From assembly GCA_017165825.1 (NCBI GenBank), contig CM029386.1:18961183-19025182 (forward strand): a stretch of DNA of 64,000 nucleotides. The letters run 5' to 3'. Positions 1-11,929 of this stretch are shown piece after piece. Every line of letters begins with the position of its first letter. Positions within the stretch are counted from its first letter, which is position 1. A model generated the notes under the pieces. The model made no database searches and was not told the origin of the DNA. It worked only from the letters and a program-made list of their open reading frames with translations. The translations under genes and the position numbers were made by a program. The stretch comes from Hepsetus odoe. Its lineage: Eukaryota; Chordata; Actinopteri; Characiformes; Hepsetidae.

Positions 1-24
1 GAGTTGTATAGCTTTATGCCCCCC

Positions 25-65
<41 letters not shown>

Positions 66-234
66 CTCTCTCAGTCCATCGCGATGGTGGCACAGACAGC
101 ATAAGTCCAATTTTGCTCTCCTCCATCTCCAGTTTACCAAAATGCTAACGCATTCTCTCCATCTCTCCTCGTCTTCTTCTCTCCCTTTCCCTTTCTCCCC
201 CTCCCTCTGTCTCTCTCCTTCCCCTTCCTTCCAG
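1..234 (+). other. End of nfix intron 1
   Basis: This is the last part of the intron before nfix coding exon 2. It begins with a (CA)n tract running into (CT)n at 28-72. Positions 165-232 form a long pyrimidine-rich tract that leads to the acceptor AG at 233-234. An open reading frame runs through this stretch into the exon, but its N-terminal part is translated simple repeat and is not protein. The true first coding exon of NFI genes is very short (about nine residues) and lies upstream of the window. Confidence 0.85.
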
Positions 235-766
235 GATGAGTTTCATCCCTTCATCGAGGCGCTCCTGCCACATGTCCGTGCCTTCTCATACACCTGGTTC
301 AACCTACAGGCACGCAAACGCAAGTATTTCAAAAAGCACGAGAAACGCATGTCCAAGGACGAGGAGCGTGCGGTGAAAGACGAGCTTTTAGGAGAGAAGC
401 CTGAAATAAAGCAGAAGTGGGCCTCGCGTCTGCTGGCGAAGCTCCGCAAGGACATCCGGCCAGAGTTCCGTGAGGACTTTGTGCTCAGTGTGACGGGCAA
501 GAAGCCACCATGCTGCGTGCTCTCCAACCCAGACCAGAAGGGCAAGATGAGACGCATCGACTGCCTCCGACAGGCCGACAAGGTGTGGAGGCTGGACCTT
601 GTCATGGTCATCCTGTTCAAGGGCAGCCCCTTGGAAAGCACGGACGGCGAGCGGCTGGTGAAGTCGCCTCAGTGCTCCAACCACACCCTCTGCGTCCAGC
701 CTCACCACATTGGCGTCTCCGTCAAAGAGCTGGACCTCTACCTGGCCTACTTTGTCCACTCACCAG
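235..766 (+). CDS. nfix: nfix coding exon 2: NFI DNA-binding/dimerisation domain
   Basis: This exon encodes almost the whole DNA-binding and dimerisation domain of a nuclear factor I transcription factor, an MH1-like fold that binds the palindrome TTGGC(N5)GCCAA as a dimer in the nucleus. It starts in phase 0 with DEFHPFIEALLPHVRAFSYT. It continues through the basic segment QARKRKYFKKHEKRM, the core RLLAKLRKDIRPEFREDF, the cysteine-bearing segments KKPPCCVLSNPDQKGKMRRI and DCLRQADKVWRLDLVMVI, and ends at KELDLYLAYFVHSP. Its length of 532 bp (177 codons plus one base) is the characteristic length of this exon in vertebrate NFI genes. The acceptor AG is at 233-234 and the donor GT at 767-768. 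The forms SYTWFNL, MSKDEERAVKDELLGEKPEI and EFREDF fit NFIX best, and the later exons settle that assignment. Small differences from the mammalian form, as I recall it, include KGSPLEST and SNHTLCVQ. No frame break is seen. Confidence 0.97.
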
Positions 767-1782
767 GTTAGTGGAGAAATGAGTGTGCAGTAGTGGACAG
801 AAACATGCACAGTAATATATTCTTGGTAGTTGTGAGAATAGGTAAAAGTAGAGATGGGCTATATTTTGTAAATTAAATATATGAGCCCTGGAACTTCATT
901 AGTACGTCTTCTCTGGACTAAAAAAATGTCACATTACCTTTACAGGGCGGTTACAATTGAACTGTCGACCATATTTAATTTTAGGCTTAATTACGCTCAG
1001 GTTATGGATATCAGTAAAAAGCACACTTATAAAATTAGAAAACTCCTTACTCCTTGAATATAATTCTCATTATCTATAATATACTGTAAAATTGACAGTT
1101 TAGACAATATCAGACAATATTTTCAATTTTAATATAGAACATTTCCTTTGTTGTTTCCTCTTTCTTATTCACATAAATATTGCAGCAATACACACACACA
1201 TTTTTCAAAGGTACGGTACAGTAATATGGTAACGTGCAAAACTCCTCCCCTACAGAGAAATATGACCCTTTTCTGTAAGTTATAATGCACAATTTATATG
1301 AATTGACTCAAAAATATAATAGAAACTGAAAACATTATCTATGCATTAATGTCTGCTGCATACATGTTCTCTGTACATGAGCACTTTTTTCAAAATAGTC
1401 CAAATATAAAAAATTCTTTCACACCTTCAGTTTGTGCTACCTTCAAAATGGTAATTAATAATTGCTAACTTAAATACTGTGTAATAATTACTTAAATACA
1501 TTGTTCCAAACTTTAAATGAATGGAACCCTAATTCTGTATAAACCAGATAAATGTTCATTTTAGGGACGACAGCTCTTATAGATCAGTGCACATGAGTAG
1601 AATATTCACTCTTCACTCCGCAGGGTTTTTATTTCACCTTTTGCTACAAATGAATGGCATGGAATTTAGGAATATGGGGGGTTAAAAATGAGAGGTCAGT
1701 ATTTCAGGAAGAATAGGGTACTTTTTCCATTTAGGTAAGAACACTAATGGCAGAGTGTTTTTCTATGAGGGTTTTACCAAAA

Positions 1783-1833
<51 letters not shown>

Positions 1834-1929
1834 CATGCTGTTGTACTTGGCGTAATAGCGATGTGTTGTGTGTAGTAAGGGCCCAGTCTTTCAGTTACAG
1901 CCCACTTTCTCATTGGCAGTACTTTTCGG

Positions 1930-1968
<39 letters not shown>

Positions 1969-2689
1969 CTCTGGTGTGGTCTCAGACATTCACAGCCAAA
2001 TATCTCTGCTCACATTCACCGCCAAACACCGTCTCAACACACTCACAAATGAACACACACACTCTTAATTGGAGGCAGTCCTGTTTTGGTTGCTGATTTG
2101 AAATTCTGTATGGATGTGTATGGATCTGTTGGAGTAATTCAAATGAAATGAAATTAATGATAAGGATTTCATCCCTTTGGTTAAAATGAAAATTACAGTT
2201 CTTTTCGTAAGGCATCCTTGGGCATGGTTGAGCTGAAATGGTTTTCATTGAATTGCTTGGCTGTGGGCTTTCTCAAATCAATATTAAATCAATATTAAAT
2301 TAATAAATAAATAAAAACGGTTTCAGGTGAGCTCTCAAAGGTTAACGATGGTGATAGAAGGTAGTAGTTGTGTAAATGTCGCAAGAACACCTTTTCATAC
2401 ATTTTCATTGCAGTGCTGGAACAGAATTCCACAGTTTAACATGGAATTTGATGGAAATAAACCCAAACAATCTGAACTCTTATACAGATTTTTTTTATTG
2501 CTATTCAGAGCCATTGCATCACAACTGAGGTCTTAATTATTGGACACAGATAGTAAGACAGAAATACAGTGAGCTCACTGTAAGCTTGTCATTAAACCAT
2601 CATTGTGGTTCTGTACAGCTGAAGCCTGACTTTGAACATTGTAGCAGCTCAGCTTTCGAACAGGTTTCATTTAACACTCACCCATGGCG

Positions 2690-2863
2690 CTGTCTGTCTG
2701 TCTGTCTGTCTTTCTCTCTCTCTCTGTCTCTCTGTCTCTGTGTCTCTGTCTGTCTGTCTTTCTCTCTGTCTCTATGTGTCTCTGTCTGTCTGTCTGTCTC
2801 TCTCGCTCTCTCTCTCTCTGTCTGTATCTCTCTCTGTCTGTCTCTCTTTCTTTCTCTCTCCCT
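2690..2863. repeat. TCTG/CT microsatellite
   Basis: About 170 bp of interrupted TCTG and CT units on the + strand. Three overlapping Ser/Leu/Cys/Val-rich reading frames across it are translation artefacts of the repeat. Confidence 0.95.
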
Positions 2864-2884
2864 GTGTGACAGCAGGGCTGGCCG

Positions 2885-3060
2885 GTTTATTGCCCGTTCA
2901 GAATGTTAGCTGCCACACTCTCTCTTATCTTATCGGGCTAATCCAGCGTGCCCCCGCTGCTTTTATCAGCCTCCAAATAGCCGCTGCCGAGGCTGGCACC
3001 CCGCAGGCAGCCATGCGGGACCCCAGGGCCTGCTGACACTCTGTGCCAAAAGCACCCCAA
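2885..3060. promoter_or_regulatory. Candidate conserved non-coding element in nfix intron 2
   Basis: A GC-rich, repeat-free patch follows directly after the CT microsatellite in otherwise AT-rich DNA. It has GATA-type motifs (CTTATCTTATCGGGCTAAT), a CAGCCTCCAAATAGCCGCTG stretch and a TGTGCCAAAAGC half-site of the NFI TTGGC/GCCAA type. No open frame with gene character crosses it. The regulatory role is inference from composition and motif content. Confidence 0.3.
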
Positions 3061-4345
3061 CACCAGCCATACACACATGCTCTCAGGGAGTTTTTTAAAC
3101 CTTGCTTAGGCTAGACTTAACTCTGTTTTACCTTCGGAAAGTCCTGGTTAATTATTTTAAAATGTTCATGTTTGTTTTGCTTAACCTGCCAACACCTGAC
3201 TGTAACTAGAATTTTATTCTGTTGTGGCTTTGTTTTATTTATCCACATTGAAAAAGAGAAAGCACAAGTGAGGTTTCTTTTGTTGTTGATGACTGAGTTA
3301 TTTGTGCGTTTTGAATGTGGAGCGGCACAGTTACTTTTGTTTATTTGTTGGCTCTGCTCTTTGTAGTCGCAATTGTTTATTTCTTTTGTAAACATTTTGT
3401 TTAGTGCCGCTAAAAACGTGGCCTTCATTGTCACTCTTGCATGGCAAACGCTCTTCGGAGTCTTTTGTGTGCCAGCAAGAGAGAGAAAGAGAGAGAAAGA
3501 TAGCGACAGGGAGCTGTGACTGCAATTGTTCTGGCTGGCACAACCTCGGCGCCTTTGGTGTGGGAAGATGCTTCTTACTCCAGCTTTGTTTGTGTGCGGC
3601 TATGGGGGAATTCTCTAAGCCTCATTCTTCACTTTTAATGCTATACTTTTATTTCTTTGCAAAAATCCACTTTTTTTTTATACATGTCTTTAAAAGTTTT
3701 AAGGCCTTTTCAACAAGCATTTTGCTTTCGGTTACAGATCACAGACATAAACAAACCAGTTTACATAAGAGTGCTGGTGAAGGGTGTGAAAGGGTATCTG
3801 AGAAGCCTCGGTCTGTGTGTGCATGTGGTTTGCTTTGTTGCGGCCCAGAGACACATGAACTTTTTTCTGCTGTACGTTAGAGCAGGTTGAGATTTTTTCT
3901 CCTTGAAATAACACACAAAAAAGCAAAAGTCACGATTATTGCGAATATGCAAATACCTAAAATTATTTATGCATTTTTTTTAACACTTTTTTTTAAAGAC
4001 CAATGCTAATTGTATAGTTTTATCTCATTTAATTGTTGGGATGGGAACTGTTTGAGCCAACGAATGCTTGAATGTTGAATTCATTTTAGCTGTGTTTAGT
4101 TGTGGTCGATTTCATGCATTTATTGAAATTATTGCTCGTATGGTCTGATGCTAAGTTTACATTTCAGATATTGTGTGTTAAGGGGTCAAATGTTCAGTTT
4201 GTGAGGCAGGTCTTTATGTTTTGAAAATGATTAATGTAACAACTTACTGTATTTTTTAAAATGAATTATATATTTCTGATAAATGCAGTTTTTAATATTT
4301 CATGTTAGTTATAGCCCATTGCTTTCATATGCACTCGCACGCGTG

Positions 4346-4349
<4 letters not shown>

Positions 4350-4399
<50 letters not shown>
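4350..4399. repeat. (CA)n microsatellite with adjacent alternating purine-pyrimidine run
   Basis: Perfect (CA)n of about 50 bp. It is preceded at 4331-4349 by CGCACGCGTGCACGC, so about 65 bp can adopt left-handed (Z) DNA. Confidence 0.95.
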
Positions 4400-4401
<2 letters not shown>

Positions 4402-4736
4402 CCTGTTTAGGTCATTGGTGGAAACTAGGAATGGAAGAGTAATTTTCAAAAGAGAAATGAACTAGCTAAGGATAGAGGGCCAATTACTTTTTATATCCAG
4501 GCCTTTAGTCATGTTTGGATAGGTGCACCTTTTTATTACAGATGATGTATCGTTTTTATTCTACTGTGTTTTAAATGCACTTCTTGTTAAATTCGCCGCA
4601 CAGGAAATTCAAAGTCACACTGTTGAGGAGGTGTGAAATGTGCGGCTTCGACCATTTTAGGATTTTTCCTCTGCTGCTCCTCGACTGTTCTGAGTGGTGC
4701 CAAAACTGAGTTTTGGAACGTGGTAAAGCCTAGAGG

Positions 4737-4769
<33 letters not shown>

Positions 4770-6114
4770 CGACGACACTATACAGACAGGAAAATACATT
4801 ACGGAAACTCGACTAATGTTTTGGCCGAAAAAATGTTAGTTTCTACATTGCTGCTCTTTGAAAGAGCTTTAAAAATAATATCTGCTGTAAATATCTTTTT
4901 TGTTGGTTAAAACTGAAATGATACATTTGAATCAGCGTAGCTCAAATGAATTAACTTGATGTTAAGGTTTTTTTTTCCCCTCATAAAACCGCTGTCTTTG
5001 AGATATGGCCAATTTAAATCTTGATAGCATTTTTTTTTTTTTTTTAACACTGAAGGAAGAGAAAGAGAGGGATGGAGAGAAATGGAGTGCCACAGCATTA
5101 GCTTTTCTTGGGCATTGCAGACACACGCGTGTGTTTTTATACGTTTTAGGACATGGTCTATTGTATATACAGTAATTACAATAATAACCCGTCCCACATG
5201 TATTGCACATAGGTACTTACATATGCATTATGTTTCTGATGCATTATGTGTATAGTCTTATTTATAAACAGCATTTCATCCTAAACAGGTTCAAAAACAC
5301 TTAAAATGCATCACCCTGCAGCTTACATTACATTTCATCACCGCACTTTGAGAAGATCAGAGCTGTGGTGAAGTAAAAGGCAAAACGATGATAAAAGAGA
5401 GCAACAAAGGCAAAATAGATTTTTGCTCTTTGGCTGAGGAGCAAACTGTAAGCCTGAAGCAGCAGCACTGCACCCTGCTGTGGTTCGGCACAGCTCGCCC
5501 AAACACACACCGCACACACACATGCACAAACATGCACACATACAAATACAGAGCGGCACAAAACACCAACACGACAGGAGAGTCGTTTCCATTTCATGTC
5601 AGTGAGAAGTGCAACTGGCATCTGAAACCGATACACACACACACGCACAGATTGAGTTTCATGCTAACAGAGTGAGTGAGGCCATGAATAGCTCCCATGA
5701 ATAGTGAGGCCATGAATAGCTTGTGGCTGTTTTCATCATTCTTGTTAATACCGTACAATGTCCTTCTCAGTAGGTGATGTGGTGCAGAAATTAACTGTAC
5801 AAACATGAAATTGAAACACGGGCATTAACACAGATCTGGGAACGGACCCATTTCCACTGATCAAGCACAATGTTGAAATTTTGAAATGGATATAATGAGT
5901 TCTCTTTGGACGTAACGCTAATTTAATAATAAAGGTACATCATAAATTGTATAATTGATTTTTTTGCATTAGTCTTCTACAGTATCAGTGTTCGGAGACT
6001 ATGGTGATACCTAACGGGTGATGTTGAGCAGCCCCATTTTTCACATATTTAGGACTGTGTTAATATATCTCAGCTTCAGAAGAATGATTTACAACGGGCT
6101 TTAAATCATTTTCC

Positions 6115-6240
6115 GTGTGTAGAAGTGGGGGATCTTTGTTGTGATGCGCGGGGCGTTTGGAGGCGGTCTGCCTGCTAAAGAGATTATCGAAGCCAAATCG
6201 TCATTCACTCCCTGCTAGTGTATTTAGCACTTTTTAAATT
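6115..6240. promoter_or_regulatory. Candidate regulatory element in nfix intron 2
   Basis: A GC-balanced stretch without repeats sits between AT-rich flanks. It contains GATGCGCGGGGCG, GGAGGCGGTCTGCC and AGAGATTATCGAAGCCAAATCG; the last includes a GATTATC motif and a GCCAA half-site of NFI type. There is no coding frame. Function is inferred only. Confidence 0.25.
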
Positions 6241-7504
6241 CACTTTTTAAATTCACTTTCTTCCGCTCGTTTCTTTCCTTCTGTCTTTCAAGAGAAAGCT
6301 GTTTAATGCAAGTGAAAACATTCTCCCACAGTTGAATATATTTTAGTTCTGCTCTGGCTCTTTTTCAGACCAACATGAAGAGAATAGTTATTTCAGTAGC
6401 TAAAATCATCCTAGCACATGTTCTCTGCATTTCACACACACTTCTGGTGCAAATTTAGCTTTTTGCATGTGGATTTGTTTCCAGTAGACAGAAGTTGTTT
6501 GGGCCTGATTTCAGCTTGTACGTGGTAGAACCTAAATGTTAATGTATTATCTTTTTTAAATTTGGAGACATGTTTAGCCTTGTATTTAATATTGCATGTA
6601 AAGTTATTTTTTCTGTGACAACCTAATGTGGATCTTTTATACTACTTTTCATACTATGTAGACATTTTCATTTTTCATTGTTTTACATTTAATTGTATTC
6701 ATTTCAAGGCTGGCTTCTTTGCTGGATTTTCATTGCTGGCTGAATTTTCACAAATCTGCAGTGACAAATCTGTAGTAACACTCAAACCATTCGTTTTCTA
6801 TTGTTTTATTGTAATTGATAAGTAAAACAAAAGGCCTAGGGTGCAATTAATTCAGCACATTGTTTTGTGTGGGGTTTTTTCCCCCATTTTAACATCAACA
6901 TTTTAAGCAGACCAACAGATATGGTCCAAAATAACTTTAATTACATTCATTTTTGAAGGTATTTACCTTCTCCTGTACAATTATTTGGTTGGAGTTATGA
7001 GGCTTGGTTCCAGAAGCAAGAATGTTAATGGGAATTTCAATCTTGCAAAAATCAGTAATATACAGGCAATAAGTCTTTTGTTTGTTCACAATCAACTTGT
7101 TGAATTGAAAACAAGTGCACATATTCTACAAACTTAAATATAATGTTTTATTTGGTCAATATTAAATTTTGCAAATTTTGCAAAAAAGGGCAAAAAAGTC
7201 ATGGTAGCCAAAAACTTTGTCCTGTCTTACAATGGTAATGAAAGCATGTGATATATTAAAGGTAAAGGTAAAGTGCTGAAAAGCTGTATTGTCTTTCTCA
7301 ATAAAACCTTAAACACTCCCCCCACCCCCCATGTCTTTTGAACTTACACTCCTAAGGAGGGGCGCACACACTTTTAAACACTTGTAATTAAATTCTCGTC
7401 ACATCTCTGAAAAACTGATACTGACGAGTCTATTCTACTTAAGAGTAATTACAGTGTGATGCACAACTATTGCATGTTCTCACTCCCCCAACCACCACCA
7501 CCAC

Positions 7505-7535
<31 letters not shown>

Positions 7536-8599
7536 CTTGCCTACCTTCATTATGTCTAATAAGAAGAGGAATAAAAATCTAAATGGATGTGCTGTGGTAA
7601 CCTGAGCTCCAGTAGGTAATAAACTGCCCAGAATTTACTTGGATCCACACAAATAAAATGACAACGTGCAGTTGTATTTCTCGAACGTCTAGCAGTGATT
7701 GCTGTAGAAATATTTTATTCATGTAGAAATCATGTGCAATGTAAATTCAGTGCATCAGTTTCGATGTACAGTATGTTAATGAAGACTGCTTTTACACCAG
7801 AGAGAGAAAGGAAGAGAGTGTGGGGGGAAAACTGGAGCAGCCTAGTCTGCCATTTTTTGGCACCCATCGCCATGAGCTCTGTGTAGAAGGTGCCAGAAGC
7901 TCATCCCTGCCAACCTCTCTCCCTCTGATCCTTTCTTTCACTCCCACTTTTTCTCTTTACACCCATTCTCCCTCTCTTTCTCAGGGGGCTCAACCCTGAC
8001 CTCACCACCACTGCCTCGACGTGGCCACGTTTTTCTGACGCAATTATTGATGCTTTTTCAAGAATAATAAACAGTTTGCAGAAATGTAACACCATAAAAA
8101 AAGCCTTTAATGTTTTTTTTTTTTTTACATTGTTTCTTTCTCGCCATTGTAATCCCTCTTTCTCTCTCACTCTATCATGCTCCCACCTCGCCGTGTTAAG
8201 TGTTCCCAGCAATTGAGAACAGAACACCAAACCATTTATTATTATCAAACAAGAATAAAATGAAAACCACAGATCTAGATAAAAGTATCTGTAGATTTGC
8301 TCATCTAACTTTGAACTGTAGCACTTTCAAAAAACAAGCTGAAGCATTTCGGTGTCCTTTATGCTTATTGAAGCTTTGTCTCTGAGATGTGCATCCCATC
8401 ATAAATCTTCACTTTTAAAATGCTGCAGCATTTCTAAATCCTTTTATAAATAGTGTGTAAATATCATATATTACAAAGGTTGTAGACACCTCACTTCCTA
8501 ACATTGCATCTTTAACTGAGCTTTATTAACAGGAAGACTCCCTCTACTGCAGTAAGCTGCAGCTTTACACTCAAAGATGGAACAAGACTGTGAGGATTT

Positions 8600-8730
8600 G
8601 ATTGCATGTGGCTACAAGAGCATTAGTGAGGCCGTGTACTAATGTTTGGTAATTAGTTCTGGATCACAAGTTTTGCATCAGCATGTCTCAAAAGGGGTTC
8701 ACAACGAGATGCTCGGGAGGGGCTTTCTAC
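8600..8730. repeat. Fragment of dispersed repeat family B
   Basis: The words GTGAGGCCGTGTACTAATG and TAATTAGTTCTGGATCACA match those at 41410-41450 (GTGAGGTTAGGCACTGGTG, GATTAGTTCTGGGTCACA) and at 14290-14312. This copy lacks the GAGCTCCATCACTCCAGAG block seen in the fuller copies. Confidence 0.5.
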
Positions 8731-9575
8731 CTCTATAGCTGAAACTTGGCCTTGAATACGGTGACCTTTGACACATGTGGACCTGCTTCAGGTCATTGTA
8801 TTGACTTTTTTTTTCTCTGGAAGTTATTTATGGGAATTTTGAATGACAGTTATAGATAACTGTCAGATAACAATTAGAGGCTACATAGCTCAAGTTTGTT
8901 TTATACTTTTCTTGTGTATATCTAATTAAATGAATCATTAATTAGATTACTCTGCTGATAAGCTTAAGTTAGATGAACATAAAATGTAGGTGTTATCTTA
9001 ATAACTAGACTGAAATATAAAGCAGAAGGGTTTCACTGTTTTAAATAGCCTTGTCAGCAAACGCATAAGAACATAAGAGCATGCAAAGTCCTAGTATTAA
9101 AAAAAAAAAAAAAAAAAAAAGGGTTTTTTGATCTCTTGTGGTATTGTTCTTTCAACCTCAGGAAGCACACGCACACCAAGCGATTACCATTTAAGAGCGG
9201 GGAGAAAAGAAGAGGCATGATGAAGGAATCCTTTCTGGTGTGTCTTACAGTGTGTGAAAAGAGAGAAGGCGTTTGCTGAAGGGGAGTGTGTGTGTTGTCG
9301 TCAGGACAGGAGGACGGGAACAGCAGAAAGACAGTTGGAGAATCGGTGCTGGCTGCTGTCCGTGTGAAGAAACGGGGTGGGTAAAGAGTTTGGACACGGA
9401 TGTAGGCCACTAGGCTGCGTGTAAAAAACATAACAAAAACCAAGGAGGTGGAGGGAAAGAACGAAAGATGAAGCCGGCAAGGAATGGAGGGTTGGAGGAG
9501 AAGGATGTTTTGTGCTTGTTTGAAGAAATGTCTGACTTTGAATGAGAAATGGGATGGTGGGATGGAGGGGGGAGA

Positions 9576-10120
9576 CAGGGTTTTAGGCAGGTGATGAAAA
9601 AATGCTGTAAACAAAGAACGCTTTCAGAAATGGAAGTGTTCATCATTTATTTTCATCAATCAACAAAATGCAGTGAATGAACAAAAGAGAATCTAAATCA
9701 CATCAATATTTGTTGTGACCACCCTTTGCCTTCAAAACAGCATCAGTTCTTCTAGGTACACTTGCACACAGTTTTTGAAGGAACTCGGCTGGTCGGTTGT
9801 TCCAAACATGACTGTGTTTCAGCCTCCGTGTTACGTTGATGATCATCAGCACCTGTTTGGTAAAACTGGTTGATCAGACACCGACTATAATCCTACAGAA
9901 TCCCTGACTTTGTGCAAGTGTACCTAGAAGAACTGATGCTGTTTTGAAGGCAAAAGGTAGTAACACCAAATATTGATTTGATTTAGATTTTTCTTTTGTT
10001 CGCTCACTTTGCATTTTGTAAATTAAAAAAAATTATTATTATTTATATTTCTGAAAGCGTTCTTTGTTTACAGCATTTTTTCACACCTGCCTAAAACTTT
10101 TGCACAGTACTGTATATATA
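9576..10120. mobile_element. Foldback MITE, Tc1/mariner-type ends (copy 1)
   Basis: The left arm (9578-9790: TTTTAGGCAGGTG, ATGCTGTAAACAAAGAACGC, TTCAGAAAT, CCACCCTTTGCCTTCAAAAC) is repeated inverted in the right arm (about 9905-10117, ending CACACCTGCCTAAAACTTTT and GCACAGTACTGT). The arms are about 200 bp each around a centre of about 115 bp with no coding capacity. The terminal CAGTACTGTGCAAAAG is of Tc1/mariner CAGT type; the left terminus is worn and lacks it. A second copy lies at 10958-11204. It is a non-autonomous, inverted-repeat element. Confidence 0.8.
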
Positions 10121-10957
10121 AGAAATAATATAAACTTATCATATTACATAGTTACACATAGTTTGCTAAAGATTAGGCACTTCTCATCACATTTTTTAAT
10201 TTTCTAAAAAAATTTAAAAGATGATAATGTAATGTTGCCACTTAATGTGTGTTTTTTATGTAACAACATATGATGTCATCTCACCTGGGATGTTCAGATT
10301 TTGCATATGACTATTAGATAAAAGCATTGGGGTGTGTATAATAAATTAAGACACATCCTGGTTTGAGTGTGTAAAATTCATAGGACAAAAAAAAAAAAAA
10401 AAGACTCCATCCCTCCAGCTATGCTTGTCGTGTATAACCTAGTTATTGGCCTAACATTTGGTCTAGCACCTGATATTCTGTCCTGTCTCCATTATCTGGG
10501 CCTAGGGTTGCCATGACAATATGATGGCATTTGCAGTGATTAATGTAGAATTCAAAAGATTTATGAGTGTGTCTGTGTGTGTGTACACTGGTTTGCCAGC
10601 GGGACTTGGGTGAAAACTAACCGCTAATTCCTCCAGTCACGCGTTTGCAGAGTGTAAATTCAATAAGTGATTTAGATGATAGACAGCTGAATGGACTTCA
10701 GCAGCTTTTTAAAAAAAATCTTTTATCTCATTTACAGACGCAGCACCAAGCTCCACTTTACAGTCATAAAAGATAATCCAAAGGCCCCATGCTCTGAGAT
10801 GATATTGCAGTTCAATTGCTTTTGATTGTTTTTTTTTTTAATGTTAGTTAGTTAGTTTAATTAATTCAAAAAGTGCATAATTTCAGGTCAAAGGTGTGCG
10901 TATTTATGTATATATGTATATATATATATGTGTGTGTATATACAATATATGCACACA
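10121..10957. other. Intronic DNA between the two MITE copies
   Basis: AT-rich intronic sequence with poly(A) at 10387-10402, poly(T) near 10829-10839 and an AT/GT mixed repeat near 10906-10945. I see no gene or clear regulatory element. Confidence 0.7.
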
Positions 10958-11197
10958 GTACTGTGAAAAAGTTTTAGGCAGGTGTGGAAAAAATGCTGTA
11001 AATAAAGAACGCTTTCAGAAATGGAAGTGTTAATAATTTGTTTTCATCAATCAACAAAATGCAGTGAATGAACAAAAGAGGATCTAAATCAAATCAATAT
11101 TTGGTGTGACCACCCTTTGCCTTAAAACAGCATCAATTCTCCTAGGTACATTTCTAGGTACACTAGGTACACACACCTGCCTAAAACTTTTGCACAG

Positions 11198-11204
<7 letters not shown>
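10958..11204. mobile_element. Foldback MITE, internally deleted (copy 2)
   Basis: It starts CAGTACTGTGAAAAAGTTTT and ends CTGCCTAAAACTTTTGCACA followed by GTACTGT, so both ends are preserved. The left arm matches copy 1 closely (ATGCTGTAAATAAAGAACGC, CCACCCTTTGCCTTAAAACA) as far as TCTCCTAGGTAC, but most of the right arm and centre are missing. The right end runs directly into a (GT)n tract at 11201-11229. Confidence 0.8.
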
Positions 11205-11234
<30 letters not shown>

Positions 11235-11499
11235 ATATGCATGCAATTTCTATTAAATATAGTCTTCTACTCTTACATACAGATTCTTGGATATAATAAA
11301 TATGATTTTCACATGTTTGTTTGCAGTGAAGATGAAAAGTTAAGAAAGGTTTGACACTAAATGCGCTGTGTGAAAACATTGGGACTGTACTTAAGTATGA
11401 AAATGATGCAAGAAATTCAAAGATTATCAAGTGTTTGAAAATACACCTCTTAATTAGTTATAAATTGGCAAGGACTATTCCAAAAACAAGAGTTAATAG

Positions 11500-11850
11500 T
11501 AAGCAACAGTAACTACTTAGCAGCTCCACCCACACTTACTCCTTGTCAGTGATGGTCTTTGATTTAGGCTGGTGCCATGGCAACCGAGTGCCGTCCCAGT
11601 AAACCTTGCTTGGGCTGCATCCAATGTGCAGTTGAGGGGCAGTGTTGGTCGCCATGGAGATGGTAAAACTTGTCTGTTGACATCAACACCATGTCCAGGA
11701 GAAGGTGTCAAGAGTAAAGAGGCAAGAAAGAGAGGAAGGGGAAGGATTTCATTGTTGGACTTGTGCAGTGTGGCTCGGCACCCAGATTTCCTTCTACATG
11801 AAAGAGAGAGGACTGTACTTTTATTTCTGGTAACTTGGGCAAGGAACCGT
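11500..11850. promoter_or_regulatory. Candidate element with RFX X-box-like palindrome
   Basis: Positions 11572-11584 read GTGCCATGGCAAC, close to the RFX X-box palindrome GTTGCCATGGCAAC. A half-matching TCGCCATGGAGATGG follows at 11649-11663. The surrounding 300 bp are GC-balanced, free of simple repeats and have no protein-like frame, although several open frames overlap. RFX binding is inferred from the motif only. Confidence 0.35.
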
Positions 11851-11929
11851 GGCCATCTGTGCTCCCTTGGCACTGGTTATGTCTGCTCACTGCTGCATGT
11901 TGTATGGTTTAAATGCTGCAGAAGCATTT

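Larger units (their letters stand above)
767..9575 (+). other. nfix intron 2, proximal part (non-coding)
   Basis: This is AT-rich intronic DNA with no supportable gene. It holds (GT)n at 1785-1832 and 1932-1965, a TCTG/CT tract near 2690-2863, (CA)n at 4350-4399 preceded by an alternating purine-pyrimidine GCACGCGTGCACGC stretch, (GA)n near 4734-4771, a small tandem duplication at 5677-5720 (unit containing GAGGCCATGAATAGC), (CA)n at 7505-7533 and poly(A) at 9099-9120. Positions 2885-3060 and 6115-6240 are compositionally unlike their surroundings and are listed as candidate regulatory elements. A fragment of a dispersed repeat lies around 8600-8730. Confidence 0.8.

Noticed and set aside
4..234. 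N-terminal extension of the nfix exon 2 frame
   Set aside because: It translates a CA/CT repeat and the acceptor tract; the AG at 233-234 and known NFI exon structure place the exon start at 235.
2586..3036. Ser/Leu/Cys/Val-rich open frames
   Set aside because: They cross the TCTG microsatellite and lack any family resemblance.
3404..3880. 158-residue + strand open frame
   Set aside because: No domain, unusual Cys/Phe composition, no splice partner and overlapping frames on the other strand.
9054..9614. 186-residue minus-strand open frame
   Set aside because: It crosses poly(A) and ends inside the MITE; no domain or splice context.
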